Shown piece by piece: positions 31,259-43,618 of a stretch of DNA of 64,000 nt. Numbering within the stretch: the first letter of the stretch is position 1; each line of letters opens with the position of its first letter. The stretch spans positions 1 through 64,000 of the forward strand of contig JAGKQI010000078.1 in assembly GCA_018806915.1 (NCBI GenBank). The letters run 5' to 3'. The notes under the pieces were generated by a model, which worked only from the letters and a program-made list of their open reading frames with translations, was not told the DNA's origin and did no database searches. Origin of the DNA: Phytophthora colocasiae (taxonomy: Eukaryota > Oomycota > Peronosporomycetes > Peronosporales > Peronosporaceae). The position numbers were made by a program, and so were the translations under genes.

Positions 31259-33787
31259 TGTTTAAATGTTGACGTACTTAACCGCTTTAGCTTCACGTTT
31301 CAATTGAACTACATTGTGCGCAATGACCAAGTTCTCATCTAGACTAGAAGTGTTGGTATGCACAGCTGTACCTCAGGGAAAGTCTTGGTGATAAGCTTTA
31401 CCTACTTCTGCTGTACCAGTTGCTTGACCCTAACCAATCTTGTTCATGTATGCTTGTGCAGCAGATACAGATCTTTTTACCGCAGACAACTGAGTGTTTT
31501 ATAATGAAGCTGGGCTGCTGGCTACCTAAAGCAGTTCGCTAAGGCTGATCTCTTCGATGTTGTTCATGTTTTTTGTGCTTCTCATCTTTGATATGAGCTG
31601 AGAAAAGAAGAGCTTGCTGGATGCCGTCTGTGTATCTCGAGCCGCTTCTAAGGTGACAATTAGGCACGTCATGAAGCTTGTTAGGTCTTTGAACAGCGAA
31701 ATACCCTGCAACACTGCTGTTTTAATTCGTTTGAATCGTAGGAAAGCACTCCACCTAAACTTTGTGTGTTAGCTTGTTCAATAAACAACATTTTCTTTTT
31801 AGCAAACTCGCCAGAGAGCTGTTTTTTTCTCAAATTGTTCTGCGTCCAAGATACGCCCATACAAGTACCACATCACTAGTAGCTAGGCGTCTAAGTAGGC
31901 ACCGTTTACAGACTCATAGGTGTAAAACAATCGAACTATAGTTTCCAAATCTAGCTTAGAACACGGAGCTTCTATTTTCAAAGACTCCACCTTTTCGATT
32001 ATTGCAATATTTTCCAAGCCAGGTGAGAACTTTCTGTACTATCGAGGATACATATCCACAAACTAGTTTTTGACAATTCCATAGTAGGCGAGACAGGTGT
32101 TTGTCGAACGAGACTTGTCGGTTGCGAGAATACGCATACTTTTCTAATAGAATTCGGAGAAGTTTACCAGTCCTGTCTCAATTAAATAGTTCGTAGGTTT
32201 TGCTCAGTGTCATGTTTGAAACGCTGTAAAAAAATTGACCGCTGTCACTCTTGCTTTCTTACTGTTGGTAGGGGCTAGCGATGCGATCATAGCGGTTTCG
32301 AGTCCGTTCTCACAAGCATGGCACATGGCTGTCAAGTGCGTGGTAGCCGGCCATACTTGTGGGTCCCCCACAGAACCCTGTAGAGTAACGCACCAGTTGC
32401 ACTCAATTTTCTGTCCTTTATGTGTGCTACACCCTAAGTCTGGGGCTCACACGCTCCTTGCGTCGACGTTGCCATTGGGTTTGGACCCTTGTATGGAAGA
32501 CGGGCAGAAGGCGGCCAGGATCGAGTGCTGCGGCGAATGTTCGGTACTGTTGATGTCGAGGTCGTTGACTCCGTGCATGTAGATGTAGTTGACGTGGACT
32601 GATATTGATTTGAAATCATGCTCGAAGAATTAACCGCAGCCGTATCAACAGCCAATAGAGAGCTCGTAGTAGAAGGCAGGGGCAACCTTTGTAATGAGAT
32701 GCACGACGATGGTAGAGTTCATCCGGGCCACCTGTGCTGATCGAGGCATGATCCTCAAAGCTGGTGTTAAAGATCTGATCCTCGAGCCAATCTGCCTGGT
32801 CTCCACAAATATCCTGATGGCGCCAACTGAGCGAGCTCGAAGCATTGCAATGACCACAGCTGGCTGCGGAAGCACAGAAGTCGCAGTAATATTTCTGTGG
32901 TGCTATGGTAAGCTGCTGCTGCCAAAACGGAGCTTGATGCTCTCGGGAGATGTCTGCAGAAGCTCTGGCAGAGCGATGTTAGTTGGTGTCGTGCCCTTTG
33001 ACGTGCGTGTGGCGCTTGTGCTGTGCCAATAGGCAGTAACATGTGATATGGGGCTACGAGATCTGATCGATGAGCTCCTGAGCTGCTGAATGAGCCTTTA
33101 CCGCGCGCCAGAGCATATGTTAAGACCCGATGCTGTCCCAACAACACCTGCCTTTTGTATCTACTAAATGGATGGCTGTACGCCAAGTGGTGCCGATTCT
33201 TGGCATTGAGATTCTCTGAGTTACCACGCACGCTCAGATAAGATGGTCACTTGTTGTAACTGCTATTAACTTCAATTCACGTGTACTCCCAAAATCTATC
33301 ACCGTCAAAACTAATTCGTTTTGAGCTTCCGAGTCACTTTCATTCTGCCACCTGGTGCACAGGTAGCCAAATGGCGATTTGGACTCCACCTCGCCAGAAA
33401 ACTGCCCCGGTGAGTAGAGTCCAAACCCTGTCTCCGTTTGGCTATAGGGCCACCAGGAGCATTAAAAACGTAAAAAGCACGAATTCGTGTAGCCATTTTG
33501 TAGATTGACTGAACAGTTTTAACAGAAACACGTGTATTGTATAATCCAACGACGTTCCCTGATGTCGATCCAGGGAGGTTGTTGAGGTTAGAGCCCGTCA
33601 CAGGGACCACCTCTACACCGTGTTCTCTATAAACTTGTAACGAAGAAACACGGCACTTTTGATTCTAATAAATAATGTACTAAAATGTCTGGAACATAAG
33701 TACTATGAATGGTAGCGACAATTCTAGAATACGGCTGCATACTAATTTCTTGTTAGTAGCTCGCTACTTTCTTAACCCCCAACACTT
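31259..33787. other. Gene-poor spacer
   Basis: About 2.5 kb without a gene that I can support. Short frames exist, for example 62 codons on the minus strand at 31526-31714 and 112 codons on the plus strand at 32694-33032. None shows a known domain. Confidence 0.5.
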
Positions 33788-34576
33788 ATGGTTGTATATA
33801 TGGAGCAGCCGTTACACCAGGCGTGTAAGTTCGGGTCTGTGGAATTGCTCAACCGCATTTGGAACTCTACAGTGGATCTGGAACCCAGTGGATGGGGGCT
33901 CTGGTCAGTGAGGAATCTACTTTCGGACGCAGAAATTGTATGAAAAACTCGAGTTTTCGTTGTGTCTGCTGGAGGCCGCGAAGACCAACCGTGTAGACAT
34001 CGTCCAGTGGCTGTTTGGGCGATTCCCGTACGGGGTGCGGCAGAAAGTGGTTTGTGAGGCAGCGCAGGCTGGAGCGTTGGAAATTCTCCAGTTCTTTCGC
34101 GCTAACGGCACGGTGATTTGCGGCGAAGAGGAGGATGAAGAAGAAGGCGATGAATGGGACGAGGAGAGAGAGAGGACTGGGAGAGAGGGAGGTATATCCA
34201 CTTTGGTGGCTACGATGCCGCTCACGCCATTTTAGCTGGTCACGTCGGGCTGGTCAAGTGGATATACGAGATGTCCAAGGAGACTAATGAGAGGAGAAAT
34301 GATAACATCTCGGTTCACGCGGCCTTAAGCGTTGGGAACATTGAGCTAGCCGAATGGATAATGGACCCAGTCGACATGATGGTTCCAAAAGGATCTGATG
34401 CATTATATGTAGCTGCTGCTAATGGACATGTGAAGACTTTGCAGTGGTTCCAAGAAATCGGGGAATATACCAATTGGGATGGGATTCTGGTTAAGGCTGC
34501 AGAAGCTGGACAGCTCGAGGTGGTGCAGTGGATCATCGACCGAGACCGACAAGGACACGCTCGGACACGAAAGTGA
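33788..34576 (+). pseudogene. Ankyrin-repeat protein pseudogene
   Basis: From the ATG at 33788 the frame reads MVVYMEQPLHQACKFGSVEL, a first helical ankyrin-like repeat. After a frame change near 33925 it continues as LEAAKTNRVDIVQWLFGRFP, then AAQAGALEILQFF. After an acidic insert a second frame change near 34190 leads to DAAHAILAGHVGLVKWIYEM, ALYVAAANGHVKTLQWF and KAAEAGQLEVVQWI. These are typical ankyrin repeats (about 33 residues, A..G...VV.WL), a large family in Phytophthora thought to mediate protein binding. Similarity may continue in another frame to about 34793. At least two frameshifts make it a pseudogene, or else the sequence has indel errors. Confidence 0.7.
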
Positions 34577-35508
34577 TAGTCGTTATCAAAATTGGCGTGG
34601 AATTAGACGACGTCGCATGTACATTACTTGTCTCGGTGGAGAAGCAAGTCTTTCCATTCATGCTGCTGACTGCATTGTATGTGGAAGATCGCCGCACAGA
34701 AGATGGACGTGCCGCAAAATTGCGTTCGGAACTGTAGTTGACACGCAATTGCTGCATTACGCTTTAAAAGCACAAGCCACACTACAAAAATAGCCTTCTC
34801 CGTCGCATCTTTATCCGCATCTTCTCGTCATCCCCCTCTTCCGCCCCATCACCGCTGCGTGACTAGTCTCCGCGGTAAAAAAAGGACATTTTAGATGTAG
34901 TCAATAACAACATGTTTGCTGGTAGGTCTGAAGCGTCGACGTCTTTTACAAAATGTTGGATATAATCGTGCAATAGACTTGTCTGTCCAAATCTTTGTCC
35001 AGACGAACTTAAGGTGATCATACAAGTATAGCCTGGCATTAACATGTTGTTTTTAACAATATGTTCACTTCTTTACACGAGGCCAGAAATGGCGTGAGTG
35101 TTGGGGGGAGGGGGGTTAAACATTAATCTCAATTCTACTTTTTCTCCTTTCTACCCTGACTTCCTTCTACTTGCGCCCAAGTTCCCCGCAACACAGTCTA
35201 GAGGTGGCCGTTGCTCCCTTCACAGCATTGGTCATTTATCTTCGCGCTTCCCCTTGGATTCAGCCAGCATGGTGCTGGCTGTCTACAACGGTCGTTGTTG
35301 TGCACCTTTCGCTTCTTGAACGCGGCCTTGACAATAGAGTTGCTTGTGTCCTCTCGCGCCGGCACTCTTTCAAGCGAAATCGACCTAAATTCGGCACACA
35401 CTGACTTCTCAGCAGCCAACAGCGCCTTGCGCCTCTGCTACGGAACGACACCAGGTGGTCAAGTACGTACGAGATGGTGGCACGCTACATCGTCCTACAA
35501 CCTTATAT
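34577..35508. other. Spacer without recognised genes
   Basis: Possibly the decayed tail of the ankyrin pseudogene up to about 34793, then nothing recognised. TATAT at 35504-35508 may be the left target duplication of the following LTR. Confidence 0.4.
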
Positions 35509-35915
35509 TGTAACGGGGTTACTCGTACAAGTGGTTGTACCACTTGTAACACTAACAGTTAGGATAACTGTTAGAGGTTGGAAATGGGCCTCAGACCTTG
35601 ATGTGCTGTACACACCAATGGCTACATGGGCGAACCACATTATTGAGTGGTTCGTGTGCATTTGTGCATACTATTGGTAGAAAGTAACGGATTTCTACCA
35701 ATCACTGAGCAGAAACTCTGCCAACCACACGTTGGTAGATCCTTTAGAAATAGATCAAAACAGTTTTAGGAGGTTCCATAATTGGCTTCGTGCCAAATTC
35801 GATAACAGTTCTCATTTTACGGTATTTTGCAGTTTAATTGCTTATATTTGATTTAATTATACTTATTTAAATAAGTATACTTAAATTAAGTCTATTCTAA
35901 TTGCACGCTTCCTCA

Positions 35916-36302
35916 TACCGCATAACCTAACTCATAGAGCATACCCCATGTACATGCGGACGTGGCTGTTTAGCAGGTGCATAGGATAGTACATGTGCAA
36001 TTTGTAGCCATACGAGAAAGGAGTGCGTTTGTACTGCTTCGGACGAGATCTGGTGCCGCTCGTACGAGGTCTTCCTACAATTGCCATTGTAAACCGACGC
36101 AAATTCGAAAATGAAAAGGTAGACTGCTGCAACTGCGGGAGTGTGCGCTTTATCAGTTCTTCACTGCTATAAATTTTAACACAATCACTGAGTGTGCTTT
36201 ATGAGAAATGGTAATAAGACTTGCAGAAATGTTTGATCTGATTGGCTTACGCTGAGTGTGCGTTAAGAGATATGCATGCTCTATGAGTTAGGTTATGCGG
36301 TA
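35916..36302 (-). mobile_element. TA-flanked miniature transposon 1
   Basis: Perfect 25-bp terminal inverted repeats (CCGCATAACCTAACTCATAG plus AGCAT) at 35918-35942 and 36276-36300, each bounded by TA, the target of Tc1/mariner-pogo elements. Total size is about 387 bp including both TA. The right end repeats a GCTGAGTGTG motif internally. Between the ends is a short minus-strand frame that could be a transposase N-terminus, so this looks like an internally deleted copy. Confidence 0.8.
35943..36132 (-). pseudogene. Truncated N-terminal reading frame in miniature transposon 1
   Basis: About 60 codons, basic, containing GRPRTSGTRSRPKQYKRTPF and SYGYKL, cut off where it meets the left inverted repeat. 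The basic, aromatic character and position suit the start of a pogo-type DNA-binding domain. The match is by eye only. Confidence 0.35.
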
Positions 36303-36353
36303 CACGTAAGCGCACGTGTACGCCACCTAATAGGTCTAAGCAGGCCCATTACA

Positions 36354-38534
36354 TATATTATCCAGCTGGGACTCGAACTGCTGGTATAGCATGAGATCCA
36401 CCCTCTTCTCCTGAGGCAAGCTGAGCATGAGCGCGTCAAGGCGCTGGTGAAGCACCTCGAGAAGTTTGAAGGGGATACTAAGGAACTACAGACGGACAAG
36501 CCTAACTCTATCTGCTGTGCGCCGTCTTTTTCACCAGGTTATTAAGGAATACCCAGCACTGAAGACTCGACTGGAACCAACGGCGCCTATTGTCAACAAC
36601 CCTCATTTAGAATAAGGGCGTGTACCATCCATCTAAAACTAGTCCAAATGAGTCGGGCAGCTCGCTTGCCACACGGACCTCGAGTAGCTCGGACAGTAAG
36701 GTAATGTAGCGAGACAACGTGTTGTGGTGGAGCGGATCTGCCAAAATCTCGTTGAGGCAGGTCTCGATCACCACTTGCGCCCAGACACCGACTAACGGAG
36801 GGGGTCCCCCGATGATCCGTGATCTAGCTGTGTGTAGATTCAGTTATAGTTTAACATACGCGATATGATTGGTTAAATTTCAGATTAATTTATAAAACCT
36901 GACAGTCGTGATATTTTTGACCACGATTTGACCCAAGAAAAGACATGCGCAAGAGTTGCGCAGAAGTTGACCCAAAAAGAGAGTTGCGCACGAGTTGACC
37001 TGCGCAGAGTTTGACCCCAAAAAAATCGTTCCGTAGTATCCACCTTGTGTACCCGTCGGTAGGCGGGTTATGCTCTTCCAGGTGACTTCTGGAGAAGTCT
37101 TGAAGGTCGGAAGAAGGTCTTGTGGGACGCAGGGGTGTGAGGTAGCGTGGAAGTTCTTCACTATACCTCGGGGTACTTGATCCAGGTCGTAGGCGAGCTC
37201 TCGAGCCTTGATCCGGGTGCCTGGTCCTTGATCCAGGTCTTCCAATAGTCCAATATTCGGGATCTGGTCCCTTCCTTTACGTTGCTTACCGCTTCCGTTA
37301 GCAGGGGTCTTGAGGGGGTGAGATTCGACGGGATCGTTAGGCTAAACAACCAACTCCTTCCGATCCGATGTGTGCACTTAAAGGATAGTTCACTAGATAG
37401 GGCAAAGCTGGCCAATATATTATCCAGTCTTAACCGCTATACTAGGTCACGTATCATTACCTTCCAGACGCTTGTAGGGCCAATGTAGTTCCCGGTTCCA
37501 GGCGTGCCGAAGGCACTAGAGCGGTTCAGGGCAAATTCGATTCTGTTTATGGTTGTTCCTATGCCTACTAGTCCCATCCTGATTTACTATCCTACGATCA
37601 CATGACGCTGGCTACATAGCTGATCTCCTACTTAATCAGGATGTGATCACCTCGTGATCCCACTTGGTCTTTGTCTGGGGAGTCAGGATCAGGCCAACGG
37701 AGGTGTTCAAAGTGTCGGGTCGAGCCGTGACTCAATCGGGAACCGACCTCGTACTTAGTCGGAGGTGACCGTCGCGTGATCCTGCTTGGTAGTCCTCCAG
37801 GGAATACGGATCTGGCCAAAGGGAGGGTCGCGGGCGTCGGGCTGGACCGTGAGCCAATATCGTATTCACCTAGGACCATGACATAGCCGATCACGTGGAA
37901 ACACCCTTGCTCCTTCCGTCTTGCCACTCGATATGACTTGATTATTGTCAAACACCACTCCACTGTCACAGATTACACTTGATTAACCGTGATATTCGCT
38001 CGCAAACCCGTACCACAGTTAGCGAGCATCGATCCTTGCTCTTGGAGGCATAATGTAAGATCACCGGTCTCCGTTCACCATTTTCAGTCGATCTTCGCCG
38101 ATCTTCACATTTCGTGGGCCAATTACACTTAGTTCGAGCTGATGATCTTCACTGACGTGAACTCCACCCCACCGCCTATCGCTTAAACATGACTGCCTCC
38201 GTGGATCGCACTTAAACCCAAGATCGTCAGCAATCCTTGGTCTCCCCTCATGACTGCCGAATCGACTAGATCCTCGGTGGTCTTCACTCCTGGGGTGTCA
38301 CGTGTACCTCTCCTTCATGGATCACAGTCTATCGACCTCAAGAATATCTGTCGACGCTGATCATCAGCAGATCACACTTTGACTTGGACTGAGTATACAG
38401 TATACACTCGAAGCGTGATCGAGAAATATCCACCCATATCTGCAGTGAACATGGGTTTACAGCACCGGATCAAGCGAGATCTCACTGAACTAGCGTCGTC
38501 CAAAGCGATCGGAAGCAGCCATTGGTCCACCATA
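36354..38534. other. Gene-poor spacer with local repeats
   Basis: No gene supported. It holds three copies of CTTGATCC.GGT at 37178-37245 and two diverged copies of a roughly 110-bp segment at about 37628-37737 and 37750-37862. Short minus-strand frames (121 and 84 codons near 36880-37415) show no domain that I know. Confidence 0.45.
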
Positions 38535-38910
38535 CTAATCCCATGTATTTCTCGAGTAAGTACGAAAATTTGAGATGTGCTTTACCACATTGTCCTCAGA
38601 GACCAAGGAAAGTGACGCGTTCTGGCGCATGAACCAGCGTTCTACGAACACCAAAGGTAGGCGGTCACAGACAACCCACTCAATCCAGCGATACAGTTCG
38701 TTCTGGAACTGACTAGGTGAGCGGGTTTTGGCGACGGGCAGCTTCCTGAGCTTCATGCTCATAGCTGTCGTGGTTGCGTTTGAGGTGGTTTAGCAGATTT
38801 GGGTAGCCGTTTCCTTTCTTGTATTGCTTCTCGCAGGAGGTGCACTTATAGACGCCGTCACTAACCTCTGTAAACAACATGTTGCAGATCTGACTGCTCG
38901 TGAGGACCAT
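38535..38910 (-). pseudogene. BED-finger (hAT-type) transposase N-terminal fragment
   Basis: From the ATG at 38910 the minus frame includes VYKCTSCEKQYKKGNGYPNL and LNHLKRNHDSYEH, a C-x2-C...H-x4-H BED zinc finger. Near 38725 the frame changes and continues as FQNELYRWIEWVVCDRLPLV to a stop at 38535. BED finger plus W-rich helix is the usual start of oomycete hAT transposases. The catalytic part is absent and no terminal repeats were found, so it is a truncated relic. Confidence 0.6.
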
Positions 38911-40386
38911 AGTGGACAGCAGGTAGACGGAGGCTTGAAGGGGAATGTTCAGTGAAGTAAATTGATTCTGATCCACTTCTTTGTGGTTATTGTTGGCTGT
39001 GTTGGATGGGTCGCTAAATGACTGGTGGTGAGGCTTGGAGGACGTTGGTTGTCGTTCGTGTCCTCTAGTCAATTTATGTACGAATTGTGTACAATTCAAA
39101 AATGAATTGAGGTATGAAATTAACCATTAAATGCGAAAGTATTTTTACGAGTAATATTTTTTCGGGCCCTGGCCCTGGATATGTACTACTGGTATGTATT
39201 ACTGGTAATGAGTGCTCTGAAGGTCGACGAAGCCGTACAATCGTATTGCAATACTTGCAATGCGTGTTCTTGCGGTGGACCGGTTAAATCAGCGATGCTT
39301 GACTTAAGTACCCAGACTTTGGCCCGGAAATTTGAAAAGAGAATTTTCTTGTGCATTTTAATGAATCCCTAACCAAACTTCGATTGAAATTACGCAACGC
39401 ATGTGCACTCTTCAGTACTCATCAGTACTTTTTAGTACAAACTGCAAGATCAGCTTTTGCAAATTCGCAGTTCGAAGAACTGTCGTTTGGGGGTTGTGTT
39501 TGGGTGACATCGAGTGACATTCGCGTCACATTTGCCTTCATTCGTGTCACATAATCTTTTTAACATCGACATTCTTGCCACATTATCTGGACAAAAGCTA
39601 GACATCACGATTTGCATGAAATTTACTGGTTACATTCCAATATCAAGCTGGGCACATGCATGCCGTGTCTTGCCGGTATTAATGTGAGCATGTCCTAAGA
39701 TGAAGACTTTTATTGGTCACCTTTATTGTTTTAGTGCTCGACAGTTATTTTGTGCTATGTATGTTCATTCTACCTTCCGTAAATGCGTCCTAATAGTCTA
39801 CTCATCAGTGCTCGCACAGCAATAGCGATAACAATGAACTTAATACGAACTTAGAGACATCTGAGAGAGCAGTAAGTTATTTAATACCTCAAAAGCCGCT
39901 AATTACTCCTCATAGCTACAAAGTGCGCCGACAGCAGCGCTGCTCTCCACAGAGCTCACAAGGCAATGTAGAACAGGTGCTTGTACAACCCGAAAGGCTC
40001 CCACAAGCTACTATGACAGCCACCTTGGCTGTCGCAGTAGTTTGTGGACGTAATGTGTGATAGAAGGATAATTGTAGGCCATTATAAGCAAGCAGCAGAA
40101 CCACATACGGTCATATGAGGCCCTGGTCCAAGCAAATGCTACTGTCACTTTAATAACTTAGATTCTTGTTTTAGAAAACATAGTTAGTTGCTGGCCGCAC
40201 TCGACATCATCTAATGCCGAGTGTGGCAGGGTACTCTAATTTACTTCAAGTTACACAGCAATTCTGGTTTGACATTTGTCTGACAAATTATGTGCAAATC
40301 GCGCTTTGCAGTTTTTGCCATACATTCAAACTGAGGAGAAAATTACATTCCCCAAAATCTGTGGGACATTGTACCCATCGTGTTGG
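38911..40386. other. Spacer without recognised genes
   Basis: AT-rich. Only short frames with no domain. Nothing else recognised up to the inverted repeat at 40390. Confidence 0.5.
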
Positions 40387-40400
40387 TTCGCGTCGGACAT

Positions 40401-40469
40401 TCTGTCTGACATTTTCTGAAAATTCTGTCTGACATTTTCTGAAAATTCTGTCTGACATTTTCTGAAAAA
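40401..40469 (+). repeat. Three tandem 23-bp repeats
   Basis: TCTGTCTGACATTTTCTGAA plus AAT occurs three times without gaps (40401, 40424, 40447; the last copy differs at its final base). The same motif appears once, inverted, at the right end, which suggests a recombinase-binding site. Confidence 0.9.
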
Positions 40470-40561
40470 GTGATTTTCGATTTCCTATCTGAATGTGAGG
40501 CTCACAACGCAAAGTACGATTCTCCCCTCAAACGTCGGACAAGTGTACAACTAGAACGGAG

Positions 40562-42624
40562 GGCTATGATTGGGACAAGCTACGGAGAGAAGTCTGTGAA
40601 ATTCGTGAGAACACCGTGAATCCACGTTCACGAACTACATATTTGAACTCCTATAGTCGATTTATCGCGTGGGCTGCACTAAGCAAGAAGCCCTGCGTTC
40701 GTCGAGAAGATCGGTGGTGTGCAGGACAAAACAGAACAGCAAGGTTGCGCTCATGTGAAGGAGAAGATCGCTCATGATCGCACTACACCACCATTGGATT
40801 TTGCGAACCTCAGGCACAAGATTTCGTCATGTGGCTGGTGACATTAAAACGTAGAGACGGCCGTCCTCTCAGCTACTCAGCGTTCAACACACATAGGGCA
40901 GCATTGTTCAACCTCTACCGTGATTTTGAATTTACCATGACTAAAACGCTGGAGTCGGAGCTGACTAACCACTTCAAAGGTCTAAAAAACAAGCTGGCTA
41001 AAGACGTGGGAAACGGCATTGATGACGTCAAGACAGGCAAAGACCCACTGATGTTTGATTTGTACACGTTTCTCTGTGAAAAGATGCTTGCTCACCCGGC
41101 AAAAGAGATGACTTTCTCGCATACGTACATGGTGATCGCGTGGAATTTAATGTGCCGGTCGTCTAATGCATTTGGTATTCGGCACTCTCATATGGAATGG
41201 CGCGGTGACGCGTTGCAGATTTACTTTGCCCATATGAAAAACGACCAAGGTGGTGATCGCCCTCGTGATCCGCGTCACGTATATGCTAACCCTCTGCAAC
41301 CAGAAATTTGCCCTATTCTAGCGTTGGGGATCTTTTGGTCATGCACAGATTTTGATGGGACAGACTTACTATTTCCTGGTAACAACCAGTACGAGCGCTT
41401 TCGCAAGTCACTGCAGCGGATTCTGACACAGGAGGATGTCGTTGCCAAGGACTTAAAGCTACAGAGTTAGGCACTCATTCCATGCGAAAAGGTGCAGCTA
41501 CATTCTGCTCGTCCGGTTCGACGGCGTGTCTATCATCGACAGCGTTTCATTTGCGAGCAGGGTGGTCACTGGAAGGTGTGCAGAACACATATCTTCGTTA
41601 CGAGGCAGCCGGGGATATGCACGTTGGACGCACGGTTGCTGGTCTGCCTACAGAGAGCGCTCAATTCTCTATATTAGCTCCACACTTTGAGTATCATGAA
41701 AAATGTGTGAAAACAGGAGTTCAGTTGATGTTTCCTGGTATACCAGAAAGACTGGAATTCGTCGCAGAGTACTGCTTAGCTTCGCTCGTCTATCACTACT
41801 CTTATCTGAAAAAGACACTGCCACCTGAACACCAATTATTTGAGAGTTCACTTTTCCAAGACCCAGAACTTCAACTTCAACTGTTTGAACGAGTTAAAAC
41901 TGGAGATGGAAGTGGTAATTCTCGAATTCGTCCAACTGGAATACCCCCGCATGTGTCAGTATTGTGTGAGATGAAATGGCTAAAGCAGAGCTTGGTAGAG
42001 GCGTTATCCAGAATTGAATCAACCAGGGTCGAAACTGTAAAGGATATTGTAGGCGAACTGGAAGCTCGAGCAATTGGCACTGGTACTGTTACGTATGATG
42101 GCCTCAATGATGCTATCAGATCCTGTCTGCAAGAAACGGGAGTAAATGATCTTGTACAGCGACTAACAAGTCCAGTACAACAAACACCACATGTGACTAC
42201 TGATATTCAAGACAACGAACGCATGCTGACTCATTTCTGGGGCGGACAATTCAGGCTCGTTCCTGCCGATTTTCAGGTGCCGGGCTGCTCCACACGCCAG
42301 GTGTGGATACTGTGGAGATGTGGCAATAAAGTCAAGCAATGGCCTCCGTTTCGTCTGCTTGACGGTCGCGACATGCCCGACAGAAAGCAGCAAAGGCGTT
42401 TGAGTGACCTTCGGTTTGTGATGAAGAAACTGGAGCGCGATGCAGCATCAAAGAATCTGCTCCAACTCAGTCAAAGTATCGAAGATGTCACTAATGTTTA
42501 CCTAGCGTGCGCAGATAGTGTTGCTGTTGAGTCCAGGGCAGAGCGATCCCGTAAAAGACGTAGAGGGCAGCTCAGCTGGTCTACCATTGCGAAGCTCCTT
42601 CGACAACCGAAGAAGAAGAAGTGA
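40562..42624 (+). pseudogene. Crypton-type tyrosine recombinase with GCR1_C-like tail, broken
   Basis: The N-terminal core-binding region begins near 40565 (YDWDKLRREV, RTTYLNSYSRFIAWA) but meets a TGA at about 40773. An ATG-started frame runs 40829-41470 and contains the first catalytic Arg (NLMCRSSNAFGIR). One base is off near 41465. The next frame (to 42624) supplies THSMRKGA (H-x-x-R) and GWSLEGVQNTYLRY (W and the nucleophile Tyr), so the R-HxxR-W-Y set is complete. The C-terminus has QVWILWRCG..VKQWPPFRLL then RRLSDLRFVM, like the GCR1_C DNA-binding domain of some Cryptons, and ends basic (KRRRGQ, KKKK). Such enzymes recombine circular intermediates into DNA. Two breaks make this copy probably inactive. 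Confidence 0.75.
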
Positions 42625-42764
42625 AGCTTGTGAATACACCTTGTAAACTATCACACACTCACATAAATTATGATATGTCATAGAGAATCCAACTGTCCGA
42701 CGAATGTCCGACGGATTCCGTCAAAGAATTATTTTCAGAAAAAGACTGACAGAATGTCTGACGC

Positions 42765-43618
42765 TAACATTTAAGTAAGTTCAAGGCCTTCCAAATTCTG
42801 GAGAATATCAAATTTTATCAATCATTTTGAACTCTTACAGCGAAAAGTAGCTTGGTCCAGACATCGTCATTCAAAGCCCCCACAACATCATCAAATAAGT
42901 TGTTGCCTCGTAGAAGCAGATCCAAGGTGCAGCGCGAGTAAAATCTCTCGGTTTCTGCACAACAACCTCACAGTGTTTATTTTCTTGTCATCGTGTCTCT
43001 TGACGAGGTTGTTCATAGAGAAGAGTTGGCAGAAGGATCTGGAGCGCACAGGTGGGTGTTCACGTTGATCGATTAGTTTTACTGCTCATTGCGCTTGCGG
43101 TGGTGCTTCTGGAACCAACACCGATACAATGGGCGTATTCATGACGAACACCTTTGAACAACCGTAATACCATGTATTCTGGACGATTCCATTAGAGACT
43201 GAGAACTAGATCGCACTGATGCTGAGTGGGTTCTGCCTGTTGCTACTGGAACAGTGTCGTGGTTAAAACGGTCTATCAGCCTTGCTGTGATAATCTCTCG
43301 CTTGTGAAGGAATGAAAGGACGAACGGTTGGATAATTCGCGTGACCTGAGAGGTTTACTTCTACTACTAGAATAAGATATTACAGAGCACTTCCGTAGAT
43401 GCAAAGCTGTTAGTGGGGGCCTTCAGAAAACACCACAAATCGCAAAAGGAGCGCTCCCAGAATCCAATTCAAAAGCGAGGGATAGGTGACTTAAATTCAC
43501 GCGCAATCTGCAGAGACGGATTTGAGGTCTCCGCAATTTGCTACCATCCAAACGCTGTTCGTGGTGGATCCAGACTTCACTGGACAGTATGCAGTGCAGC
43601 AGCGCGATCCCGTAACGT
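42765..43618. other. Spacer without recognised genes
   Basis: No gene or repeat recognised between the Crypton-like element and the Myb-like fragment. Confidence 0.5.

Larger units (their letters stand above)
35509..36353 (+). repeat. Possible solo LTR containing a nested miniature element
   Basis: Starts TGTAACGGGG like the LTRs of elements A-C, ends ...TTACA, and is flanked on both sides by TATAT (35504-35508 and 36354-36358). Removing the nested 385-bp element leaves about 460 bp, close to other LTR lengths here. No internal element sequence follows. The right boundary rests only on CA plus the 5-bp repeat, and TATAT is low-complexity. Confidence 0.4.
40390..42764 (+). mobile_element. Crypton-like element bounded by inverted repeats
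   Basis: A tyrosine-recombinase gene lies between 34-bp inverted repeats with 30/34 identity: 40390-40423 (begins GCGTCGGACATTCTGTC) and 42731-42764 read inwards (begins GCGTCAGACATTCTGTC). Three tandem 23-bp copies of the inner part of the left repeat follow at 40401-40469, and further GTCCGAC motifs lie near 42690-42720. Cryptons are described as lacking terminal inverted repeats, so the ends are unusual. No target duplication was found. Confidence 0.65.

Noticed and set aside
31526..31714. 62-codon minus-strand frame
   Set aside because: Plausible composition but no start context, domain or neighbouring exons to support a gene.
32694..33032. 112-codon plus-strand frame
   Set aside because: No recognisable domain, and overlapping frames of similar length on the other strand make it indistinguishable from chance.
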